Source: Tillandsia leiboldiana (taxonomy: Eukaryota; Streptophyta; Magnoliopsida; Poales; Bromeliaceae). From it: 64,000 nucleotides of DNA. The position numbers were made by a program, and so were the translations under genes. The stretch is from positions 46,162,745 through 46,226,744 of the forward strand of contig CM055066.1 in NCBI GenBank assembly GCA_029204045.2. Reading direction: 5' to 3'. Below the pieces are notes generated by a model. It worked only from the letters and a program-made list of their open reading frames with translations, searched no databases and was not told the origin of the DNA. This document shows, piece after piece, positions 12,693-20,733 of this stretch (positions within the stretch are counted from its first letter, which is position 1; each line of letters begins with the position of its first letter).

Positions 12693-14654
12693 TTAGGACT
12701 TAAGACAAGGAAAGATATCACCTTTCCGAATCCAAAATTGTCGAATTCTGGGTTGTCTTGATTCATTGTGGTTGGGAGATGATAGCTTTGACTGTTGATC
12801 CACCTTAGGTCTTTGCCTCGCAGTGATCCACTTGTATGATTGATGATGTGGCTCGGACCTTTGGTGGGTTGAGTGAACTCCTTTGACTTGATGTGTCTTT
12901 TGATTCCGTTGAGTTCGCTCCGTAGATGAAGTTGCCGAAGAATTTTTCTTTCTCTTTTTCGGGCAATCCTTCACCAAATGTCCTTCAAGTCCACAAAGGT
13001 GACACGTTCTTCCTTTCAATTTGAATGTGGAACTTGAAGCATGCACAGTTTGATCCTTTTTAAAACCCAAACCAACTTTGGTTGTTTGACCTAATCCGCA
13101 CATACAATCTAGTTTCTTGGAAACGGTTGAAAGCCTTTGTATGTCGGATTTGAGTTCATGAACTTGCTTGGTCAATGCTTGGTTGGTGACATGAATCTCC
13201 TCAAACTGCTTTTCAAGAAAATCAATCTTGTTAATATGGGAATTAACGATCGTTTCCGATTGATTTAACTTTTCTTGGAGGATTTTATTATTATCCAATA
13301 AAAGCTCTCGATCCTCCTCGAGATCATGAAGTTTTATCTTTAAAGCTTGATTCTCGTCTTGAACTTCAAGTCGTTGCTTCCTCAACTTCTTGATATGTTT
13401 GGCCATCTTCTTTGATTCCGCAAGAAGTTGTTGGTATGCCTCAACGAGTTCTTCTTCGTCCGACTCCCCCTCACTTGATGACTCTCCGCCGGTTGTTGAT
13501 GTTTCATACAAAATCAAAGGAGTAGAGCCAGTGACTAAAGATGATAAACACAAATTAGAAGAGGGAATTTGAGAGGCATGAAAAGCAACGGCGTTTTCCT
13601 CTTTACTTGAGGTCGATTCATTAGAAGTAGAATCGTCCCAAGTTTTCGCTTGCAAAGCCTTCTTTTTGTATGATTTCTTAGAAGGACAATCCGTTGAAAA
13701 ATGGTCGTAGCCTTTGCATCGATAGCATTGGATTTCCCCTTCGAAATCATCTTTTTCTTTTTCTTTAGAAGGTTTTGCAACACCTTTGAGTTTAGAGGAT
13801 TTAGAACCCGATGATCCTTTAGATAGTTTCGTGGATGAAGATCCATCGGTTCGACTCTTCCAAAATTTTCGACGAAATTTCTTTGTGATCCGCGCCAATT
13901 GTTCTTCAAAATCGGCAAAAGAGATTTCATCGTCGGAACTTGATTCGCTATCTTCTTCCTTTGTGGATTTGAATGCAATACCTGTAAGCTTAGAAGAAGA
14001 CTTGGAAGAAACTTGATTAGTAGGAAAAGTCATCTCATAAGTTTGCAAAGCACCTACTAATTCCTCTACACTCATCTCATCCGGATGACTAACGGTTTCA
14101 ATGGCGGTAACCTTTGCCCTAAACCGTTCCGGAAGAGTCCGAAGTATCTTTCTTACAATTTTCGACTCCGGGATCTTTTCTCCTAAATTAGCACATGTAT
14201 TTATTACATCTTGAAGTCTAGTGTAATAATCTGTAAACAATTCATGCTCTTCCATATGAATAGAGTCAAATTGACTTGTAAGCATCTGGAGCTTTTGAAT
14301 TTTTACAAGATTAGTACCCTCATGTGTAATTTTGAGAATATCCCAAATTTCCTTCGCGGTTTCACACGCGGAAATTCTTGTGAACTCAGTCGAGGAAAGA
14401 GAGTTAAAAAGAGCGTCCATACCTTTCCCATTGTAAGAAGATCTTTCGAGTTCCTCTTTGGACCATCTAGAGCGAGGTTTTGGGGTAGTAGAATTTCCTA
14501 CTTCCTCAACAGGATGCACCCAACCGTATTCCACGGATTGCCATACCCGCTCATCAATTGCGATGAGAAAAGTCCTCATCCGCACTTTCCAATAAGCATA
14601 ATTAGTCCCATCAAAAAGAGGAGGTCTATAAATATTACCACTTTCACCCAACAT
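12693..14654 (-). CDS. gag: Intact Copia GAG, 653 aa
   Basis: Capsid-type protein expected to assemble the cytoplasmic particle that packages the element RNA. From the N-terminus: IYRPPLFDGTNYAYWKVRM at about residues 6-24, the UBN2-type gag core with KILRTLPERFRAKVTAIETV, a Ser/Lys-rich stretch, a CCHC knuckle CYRCKGYDHFSTDC, an acidic serine stretch, a coiled coil of about 110 residues (heptad-like from ELVEAYQQLLAESKKM to STVSKKL), a second knuckle CHLCGLEGHLVKDC, and an end in WIRKGDIFPCLKS. I chose the Met at 14654; the open frame continues upstream, but only through the PBS and into the LTR. No stop or frameshift. As the only gene of a young element it may have been kept under selection, but trans-acting pol must come from a relative. 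Confidence 0.93.
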   Translation of the reverse strand: MLGESGNIYRPPLFDGTNYAYWKVRMRTFLIAIDERVWQSVEYGWVHPVEEVGNSTTPKPRSRWSKEELERSSYNGKGMDALFNSLSSTEFTRISACETAKEIWDILKITHEGTNLVKIQKLQMLTSQFDSIHMEEHELFTDYYTRLQDVINTCANLGEKIPESKIVRKILRTLPERFRAKVTAIETVSHPDEMSVEELVGALQTYEMTFPTNQVSSKSSSKLTGIAFKSTKEEDSESSSDDEISFADFEEQLARITKKFRRKFWKSRTDGSSSTKLSKGSSGSKSSKLKGVAKPSKEKEKDDFEGEIQCYRCKGYDHFSTDCPSKKSYKKKALQAKTWDDSTSNESTSSKEENAVAFHASQIPSSNLCLSSLVTGSTPLILYETSTTGGESSSEGESDEEELVEAYQQLLAESKKMAKHIKKLRKQRLEVQDENQALKIKLHDLEEDRELLLDNNKILQEKLNQSETIVNSHINKIDFLEKQFEEIHVTNQALTKQVHELKSDIQRLSTVSKKLDCMCGLGQTTKVGLGFKKDQTVHASSSTFKLKGRTCHLCGLEGHLVKDCPKKRKKNSSATSSTERTQRNQKTHQVKGVHSTHQRSEPHHQSYKWITARQRPKVDQQSKLSSPNHNESRQPRIRQFWIRKGDIFPCLKS

Positions 14655-14674
14655 GATAGAAAAACCTAAAACCC

Positions 14675-14686
14675 GCTCTGATACCA
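14675..14686 (-). other. Primer-binding site, initiator tRNA-Met
   Basis: Plus-strand GCTCTGATACCA, that is TGGTATCAGAGC on the element strand, complementary to the 3' end of plant initiator tRNA-Met. Two bases separate it from the LTR at 14689. Confidence 0.95.
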
Positions 14687-15103
14687 ATTGTAGGTTTTTA
14701 TAGGATCCACAAGGATCTAAATAGGTACTATCAAACAACTAGAGGGGGGGTGAATAGGTGTAATACTTATAAAACCAAATCTCAGTGCAAAATAAAAACC
14801 AATGCGGAAAATAAAAATAGCACACCGAGATTTACGTGGAAACTCCAATCCAGGAGAAAAACCACGGGACCAACACGCAATAACAATCCACTAAGAATAG
14901 AAGAATAACAAGGTGATTACCGACTCCACGGACTCAACCCCTCCTTCAGCTTCTTCGGACCTTGCGCTGACCGGTTGGATGTCCACGCAATAACAATCCA
15001 CTAAGAAAAGAAGAATAACAAGGTGATTACCGTCTCCACGGATTTAACCTCTCCTTCAATTTCTTCGGACCTCGCGCTCCACCGTTTGCACGTCCACTGC
15101 ACA

Positions 15104-15206
15104 CGTTCGAATCCACGAACGCCACTCGAATCCACGAGCACACGTTTCGAATCCACGAAACGCCTATAGCACACCGAATCCACGATGCCACGTCGAATCC
15201 ACGACG
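15104..15206 (-). other. Array of five mini-hairpins with invariant AATCCA loop
   Basis: Five inverted repeats each enclose AATCCA on the plus strand (UGGAUU in the element RNA). Stems: CGTTCG/CGAACG (15104-15121, 6 pairs), CTCG/CGAG (15125-15138, 4), CGTTTCG/CGAAACG (15143-15162, 7), CG/CG only (15175-15184, 2) and CGTCG/CGACG (15191-15206, 5). The loop and its closing G-C pair never change, while stem sequence and length do. The array is about 225-325 nt downstream of the predicted start site, upstream of the PBS and gag, so it should lie in the 5' leader of the element RNA. Function unknown. Confidence 0.85.
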
Positions 15207-15457
15207 CAAACTCGGTCGATAAGAATATTGACTTCGATGGTGATCCTTTGCTTAGATTCTCATTGAGGAACCGTAGAAGAAATCTCTAAGCAAAGATTAG
15301 ATCAATTCGACGAAAGATATGTTCTTGAAAGAACCGTCGAATTGACCTAAAAGAGGCTAAAAAGAAGAACGATAAGAACCTAGCCTCTAGGGTTGCTCTC
15401 AAGTGTTTTATAAATTAATCGGTAGAGAACCCACGTTTTTTGAGAAACCCTAAACGT

Positions 15458-15466
15458 CTATTTATA
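15458..15466 (-). promoter_or_regulatory. TATA box of the Copia LTR
   Basis: TATAAATAG on the minus strand. The start site would lie about 30 bp further on, near 15430. It is 67 bp from the nearest GATCCGGATC site (15533), the same spacing as in the outer LTR (17421 to 17488). Confidence 0.8.
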
Positions 15467-15532
15467 GTTTAGAAACCTTTGGAAAGAGATAAGAATCAAA
15501 AACATACCTTATCTGAAAATTTTCAGGACGGC

Positions 15533-15755
15533 GATCCGGATCGGATTTACTGCGATCCGGATCGTCGTAACGAGATTGACGATTCCAGAAAACCAAGGGT
15601 TCGGGATCCGGATTGCAAGGTCTGATCCGGATCGTTCATGCAATTCAGCAAAGTCCCATGTTCGGGATCCGGATCGGAATGGCCTAGGATCCGGATTGAA
15701 ATTGCCAATGAACAAGTACCCTTCGGGATCCGGATTGCAAGGTCTGATCCGGATC
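15533..15755 (-). promoter_or_regulatory. Eight-copy palindromic GATCCGGAT(C) array in U3
   Basis: Sites begin at 15533, 15554, 15605, 15624, 15666, 15688, 15727 and 15746. Five are the full palindrome GATCCGGATC; in 15605, 15688 and 15727 the last base is T. They form four pairs with 21, 19, 22 and 19 bp between starts, and successive pairs start 72, 61 and 61 bp apart. They lie immediately upstream of the TATA box on the minus strand, where enhancer elements would be expected. About two helical turns within a pair would place both sites on the same face of the DNA (inference). Confidence 0.8.
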
Positions 15756-16084
15756 CTGAACATGTCCCATGTCCAGTTTTTGATTTTTATGCAATTAAAA
15801 GATCATCCAAGTGTTTCTACACTATAAGAAAGTATTCGGATCACCACAATTATTTAGTTAAACATACCTGATCCTCTTGAATACTTTCTTCTTGAGATTG
15901 ATGTAACTGATCCACAATTCTTCAACTTCAATCTTCAAGACTCAAGACACTGAGTGTCAACTTGAGCTCTTGTTGAATCTTCTCTAAGTCTTTGATTGCT
16001 GATTGACAATTTGATCCCTTTAAGACTCCGACTCAACTCACTGACATGACTCACGAAATATGCCAACACCAAAATGCCGTAACA

Positions 16085-16512
16085 TAGTAGTCCGTGAAAG
16101 ATTAATTTTCTGCCATCAAGATAGAGTCAAACTTGCTCGTAAGCATTTACAGTTTCTGAATCTTCACGAGGTTAGTTCCCTCATGTGTAACCTGAAGAAC
16201 ATCCCAGATTTCTTTCGCAGTCTCACATGCCGAGATGCGAGAGAATTCAGTTTGAGATAAGGCATTAAAAATAGCATTAATTCCCTTGCCATTGTAAGAA
16301 GATGAATCTAACTCTTCCTTGGTCCATTTCGACCTAGGTTTTAAGGTGCGAACATCAGAGATAATTTCAGTTGGATTAGACCATCCTAATTCAATTGATT
16401 GCCACACCCTTTCGTCGATGGAAATTAAAAAGGCTTTCATCCGTACTTTCCAGTACGCATAATTTGTTCCATCAAAGAAAGGGGGTCGATTGATGTTTCC
16501 ACCTTCAACCAT
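16085..16512 (-). pseudogene. Outer Copia gag, 5' part
   Basis: Starts at an ATG at 16512 with NINRPPFFDGTNYAYWKVRM, closely similar to the inner element's GAG, then LVKIQKL. A TAA stop interrupts the frame close to the break point (about 16108-16110), shortly before FTDYY. The frame is then broken by the inner element after a tyrosine codon and resumes at 9686. The 5-bp TAGTA duplication sits in this codon region. Confidence 0.9.
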
Positions 16513-16531
16513 TGTTTACAACCCTATTCCC

Positions 16532-16543
16532 GCTCTGATACCA
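16532..16543 (-). other. Primer-binding site of the outer Copia element
   Basis: Plus-strand GCTCTGATACCA, two bases from the LTR start at 16546. Complementary to initiator tRNA-Met. Confidence 0.93.
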
Positions 16544-16593
16544 CTTGTTGGGTTACATGTAATGTAGATCTAAATAGGGAAAAAAACACCTAG

Positions 16594-16693
16594 NNNNNNN
16601 NNNNNNNNNNNNNNNNNNNNNNNNNNNNNNNNNNNNNNNNNNNNNNNNNNNNNNNNNNNNNNNNNNNNNNNNNNNNNNNNNNNNNNNNNNNNN
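16594..16693. other. Assembly gap, 100 N
   Basis: Exactly 100 N, the usual placeholder for a gap of unknown size. It lies in the outer LTR, close to the corresponding 110-bp duplication zone, and aligns with sequence present in the inner LTRs just after the first 48 bases. Confidence 1.
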
Positions 16694-16947
16694 AGGGGGG
16701 TGAATAGGTGTAAACGTATAAACACTCAAAAATCGTTGCGATAAAAAACCCAATGCGGAAATAAAAATAACACGCAAGATTTTTACGTTGAAAAACTCCA
16801 AACCGGAGTAAAAAACCACGGGACCAATTACACGGCAGAAATCCACTAGAATTAAAACACGTACAAGGTGATTTACCGTACACACTTACGACTCAACCTT
16901 TTCCATACGCTCCTAGAGGATCTTCTCCGCTCGCTCCACGACGCTTC

Positions 16948-17124
16948 TCGAATCCACGATCTGCACCCAACGCCGAATCCACGGCGTCCAACGTCGAATC
17001 CACGACGTCCGACCGAATCCACGGTCTGCACCCAATAGCACCCTTCGAATCCACGAACGTGCCTCGCTCCGAATCCACGAGAGCGGTTGAACCTTGAATC
17101 CACAAGGACACGCGAATCCACGCG
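16948..17124 (-). other. Array of eight mini-hairpins with invariant AATCCA loop
   Basis: Stems around AATCCA: TCG/CGA (16948-16959), ACGCCG/CGGCGT (16970-16987), ACGTCG/CGACGT (16991-17008), GACCG/CGGTC (17011-17026), TTCG/CGAA (17044-17057), CGCTCCG/CG-a-GAGCG with one bulged A (17065-17085), CCTTG/CAAGG (17092-17107) and CGCG/CGCG (17111-17124). The CCTTG/CAAGG unit replaces the usual second C-G pair by T-A on both sides, a compensating change. The array is in the transcribed leader, downstream of the TATA box at 17413-17421. Confidence 0.85.
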
Positions 17125-17412
17125 CCAATTTTGGGGAAATCGTTGTTTTTGGGTGGTGATGATCCGCCGAATACTTAGATCAAAGATAGATCGGAAATAC
17201 CATCTAAGTATTCATTAGTTTGATTCAACTCAAGATGTGAGTATGAAAACCTAGAATCAAACTAATCAATATAGATGAAGAAACATAGAGTATTCTCTAA
17301 TGATTTCCTTTCTTCTCTATATGTGGATCTTAGGCCGTATGAGATGATATATGAAAATGACGGCTCTATGTGATTATTTTTTGGATTAACCCTAGAAAAA
17401 GAGTCATAGGGT

Positions 17413-17421
17413 CTATTTATA
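17413..17421 (-). promoter_or_regulatory. TATA box of the outer Copia LTR
   Basis: TATAAATAG on the minus strand, 67 bp from the closest GATCCGGATC site. Confidence 0.8.
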
Positions 17422-17487
17422 GGTTAGAAATATTTGGAAGGAGATAAGAATCAAAAACCTAACATTTCTGGAATTTTTACGGACGGC

Positions 17488-17709
17488 GATCCGGATCGGA
17501 TTTGGGCGATCCGGATTGTAGTAGCAAGAAAGACGGTTTCCAGAAAAACAACCGTTCAGGATCCGGATCGGAATGCCTGATCCGGATCGTTCATACAATT
17601 CAGAAAACTCAACGTTCGGGATCCGGATCGTGAGATGCTGCGATCCGGATTGAAGTAATGTATGAAACAACAACCTTCGGGATCCGGATTGCTGTCTCTG
17701 ATCCGGATC
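17488..17709 (-). promoter_or_regulatory. Eight-copy GATCCGGAT(C) array, outer LTR
   Basis: Sites begin at 17488, 17508, 17560, 17579, 17620, 17642, 17681 and 17700. Pair spacings are 20, 19, 22 and 19 bp and pair-to-pair distances 72, 60 and 61 bp. These nearly equal the inner LTR values although the sequence between sites has diverged. Confidence 0.8.
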
Positions 17710-17936
17710 CTGAACATGTCAGAACACCGGTTTTTGATTTTTATGCAGTTAAAAACTCTTCCAGGTGTTTCTACACTACAAGAAGTATTCGGATCACCAA
17801 TAATCTTTAGTTAAACATACATGATCCTTTTGAATTCTTCTTTCTTGAGATTGAGTTAAATGATCCAACTTTCTTCACCTTCAATCTTCAAGACTTGAAC
17901 CTTTCACGAAACTACGCCAACTCAAATTCCGTAACA

Positions 17937-18055
17937 TCCACCTGAGAGCCTGAGGTTGAGTTGAGTGTTTCCTATCCCCATTTGATAGAGACACCCTCCT
18001 AAGTTATGGATTTATTCTGGTTTCGAGGACGAAACCCTTTTTAAGGAGGGGAGAG
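17937..18055 (+). other. Gypsy internal 3' end with polypurine tract
   Basis: Contains GGTTTCGAGGACGAAACC, a sequence also present before the 3' LTR of the element at 34987-44755 (42390-42409), then the polypurine tract about 18043-18055 directly before the LTR. Confidence 0.85.
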
Positions 18056-19109
18056 TGTAGAATACCGGGATTTCGGATAGCGCACCGACCTCGCAGGATG
18101 GCGTGACGCGGAGAAACGCCTCGAGCATGTCCCATATGGGACTTCAGATGAGTTCGGGTTGATTCGGATCCACGCGGAAGACCCAGCTTGATTCGGAGTT
18201 TTCCGGGCTTTCTGCGCCGTTAGAGGACTGGCTTCGGGGAAGCATCGACCCCACAGTGGAGTGGAGAAAATTTGGAAATACTTGGAACAGGTATACTTTG
18301 AGTTTACAGCGGAGTTCGGGAGGTTCCGGACTGACGCGGAAGATCCGAGGGCGAAAAGTGAGTTGGAACTGGCAGTTTTGGAGCCGATTTTTGGATTGAG
18401 CACCCCGACTCAACGGTTGAACTTTTTGAGGAGAAAAAGCTGTGGACATGTGTATTTTCAAATTACAGCGGGGTTCGGGAGGTTCCGGACTGGTGCGGAG
18501 GTCCCGAAGGCAAAAAACGACTTGGAGTGGGCCTATTTTAGATTAATTAATTAATTTAATTAAATTTTGAGTTAAGTCTGGGTGGCAGCAAAGTAAAGAA
18601 GGAAAGAAAGAGAATGAGAATTTAATTAATTGGATTAAGAGAGTGGATATTAGAATGCATTTAATTAGAGGAATGAGATTTTCTTGTGCATTTATTGCTT
18701 GCCAACTACCCCTCACCCACCTCCCTTAATTAAGAAGCCCTCCACGTCATCGTCTTCTTCTTATTAGCAAAACAGAGGAAATGGGTAGTGAACAGAGGAA
18801 AGAGAGAAGAGAGAAAAAGAAGGAAGAAGAAGAAGAAGAAGAAGGGAAGGGAAAGAGAATGATGGATGAGTTTCGATGGTGGGAACGTCCAGCTACGAGC
18901 CGCGGCGCCAAGCGGAGCGAAGCGCGCGCTCGGTTCGCCAAACAGGTAAGGGCTGTTGCAGTTTTTGGGTTTTTATTTGGTTTCCTTCTTGTCTTTTCGG
19001 TTGGAGTTGGTGCAGCTTGGACTGCTTGTCCTTGAGCTGGCTTGGCCGCAGGGCGCCAAATGGGCGCTGCGAAGGCGGCCGCGCGCAAGGCACGCGCTGG
19101 CGGGCGCGC

Positions 19110-20733
19110 TGTCACGTGTCGATCGTGTTGGTTCGACCGTGACATCCTTGGGGGCCACTTTTGGATGACATTTGGTAGGCATTTGGGTTGACAGAGTTCG
19201 GGGTTGCGAAGTTGGGACAATCCGTCAGGGTTGAGCCGCGGGCGAACCAACGGAGGCAATTCCCTAGCAATGGCCCATGCCATGACCAAGGAAATGGTGC
19301 CGCATGCGGGGTTTCAAAACGTACCCCTCGGTGAGCACCTTTGTACCCCCGGGGTGCCAAAGGGGTGGATGCCTCGTGGGTTATTTAGAGGAGGGGTTGG
19401 ACACTTGCGAAGTGGCCCCGACTCCCCCGTTGGCCTATTGGACATAGGCCATCCCTTGGCGAGCGGAGTCGCCAAGCCTAAGTTCGTGTGAGCGGGATTT
19501 GATGGTCATTGAGCACACGGGCTTAGGGTAATGCCAAAGACACGAGGTCGACGGCATTACGGAGCGGGGTTGGCCCAGAGGTTTTGCCTCTAGGTTCGCT
19601 TGCACTACCTTATGCCGTTTCGGATCTCTGTAGTGGAGCGAACGAGCGGATGAGGGATAGTCTTGCGAAAGGTTGGTCCGCCTCAATGGACAAGACTTGC
19701 GAAGGCATGCGGGTGCCTAGCGGGGATTCGTGAGGCGCGAGGCCTACGAAGTTCGCGAGGCGAAGGAACGGGCGGTCCGCCGTAATGGGCAAGGCTCGCA
19801 AAGGCAGTGGTGCCGAGCGGGGATTCGTGCGGCGCGGCCCACGAAGTAAGAGGAGACAATCGATGCTGGTTTTCGTGAAGCGAGCCATGGAGAGGACCGA
19901 GGGTGTTGGCGGCCAAGCATGGTCGTGCAATGGAGGTGCCGAATGGCTAGCGAAGCGGAGCGAGGCTGATTCGATTATGAGCGACATCCGTCAAGCAACC
20001 TTGGATGCTGGGCCGAGTGTGTTGGCGGCCAAGCATGGTCGTGCAATGGAGGTGCCAGGGGGTTGGCGACGCGGGGAGAATGTCGCTAGGTCGGCAAACC
20101 CTTGCGAAGGGAACACACGCGGGGACAAGTAGTGTGGGGTATTCGGGAAGCGGACCTTGGACCGAATCGGGAGCGATGACGGAACTAGGTGACCGGCGGA
20201 ACGGGACATGCCCGACCTGACTATGGATCCTGTCGTGGGAATTGCGGGGCGCGCGGCGCCTTGGCAAGGCAACGGGCTGGCAGACGGGCGAGATGCGTGG
20301 GACGGGTCGCTCGGTTAAGCAGACGAGCGGAACGCGCAAGGGCAACTCGCTCGTGCCCATTCGAATGGACTAAATTGTGAGAACTTGTATTGTCCTGGAT
20401 GTTTGCTTCGGAGGCAAAGGGACATTCGGTTAAGTAGCACTCTCGAGGAGAGTTTGTCCGGCTAGGCGGAATATACTCGGCTTGAAGGCCAGCCTCGGTG
20501 GCGGGGCTGTTTGTTCGGAACTCGCGGAGTTCGACAAAGGGTTCGACGTAAGGCGCGGCGCCGGGCAGTCAGGCTCGTGGAGGAGCATGCTTGGTTAATG
20601 CTTGAGTTTGGATCCCGCTGTTTAAGTTCGAGGGCGTGTCCGTGGCAAGGGGACTCGGGAAGGCTGGCTCGGGTGTGCGACACTTGAGCGCCGCACGGGG
20701 CAATTTTAAGGCGAAAAAGTTGACCCCGTGACA
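19110..20733 (+). repeat. 5' LTR of the LARD-like element
   Basis: 1624 bp. It contains an internal repeat of GTGTTGGCGGCCAAGCATGG near 19898 and 20018, about 119 bp apart. The open frames here are duplicated exactly in the other LTR and carry no domain. Confidence 0.96.

Larger units (their letters stand above)
9687..16084 (-). mobile_element. Complete gag-only Copia element (TR-GAG type), nested
   Basis: Two LTRs of 1396 bp each (9687-11082 and 14689-16084), flanked by the 5-bp target duplication TAGTA at 9682-9686 and 16085-16089. PBS 14675-14686 and a polypurine tract at about 11083-11096 (minus strand CCAAAGGGGGAGAT) are next to the proper LTRs. The only coding region is an intact gag; there is no protease, integrase, RT or RNase H. 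This matches the TR-GAG class of non-autonomous plant LTR elements. I counted nine differences between the LTRs (about 0.6 percent). At 1.3e-8 substitutions per site per year that is roughly 0.25 million years. Confidence 0.95.
14689..16084 (-). repeat. 5' LTR of the gag-only Copia element
   Basis: 1396 bp, TG...CA ends. Reading on the minus strand from 16084: U3 with the eight-site GATCCGGAT array (15755-15533), a TATAAATAG box (15466-15458), then leader sequence with the hairpin array (15206-15104) and the 110-bp duplication, ending at the PBS. Confidence 0.97.
4439..17936 (-). mobile_element. Ty1/Copia LTR retrotransposon, defective, nested host of a second Copia
   Basis: Read on the minus strand: 5' LTR 16546-17936, PBS 16532-16543, gag 16512-16085, insertion of a second element (9687-16084), rest of gag 9686-7897, pol 7919-5295, and a 3' noncoding stretch to 4439. 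The 3' LTR is missing because a Gypsy LTR ends at 4438. Gag layout (two CCHC knuckles and a long coiled coil) and pol order integrase-RT-RNase H place it in Copia, perhaps near the SIRE/Maximus group (inference). The element itself lies in the 3' internal region of a plus-strand Gypsy element (17937-18055). Confidence 0.9.
16546..17936 (-). repeat. 5' LTR of the outer Copia element
   Basis: Begins TGTTGGGTTACATG and ends TTCCGTAACA. It is the same LTR family as the inner element but clearly diverged, and holds an assembly gap. It keeps the eight GATCCGGAT sites (17488-17709), the TATA box (minus strand, 17413-17421) and a larger hairpin array (16948-17124). Confidence 0.93.

Noticed and set aside
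14675..14688. tRNA-like sequence GCTCTGATACCA (and others at 16532, 20736, 26434, 37339, 59976)
   Set aside because: These are primer-binding sites next to LTRs; no cloverleaf surrounds them.
19204..20380. Several frames of 60-137 aa, repeated exactly at 23646-24822
   Set aside because: They lie in the two identical LTRs, overlap in several frames, and have no recognisable motif.
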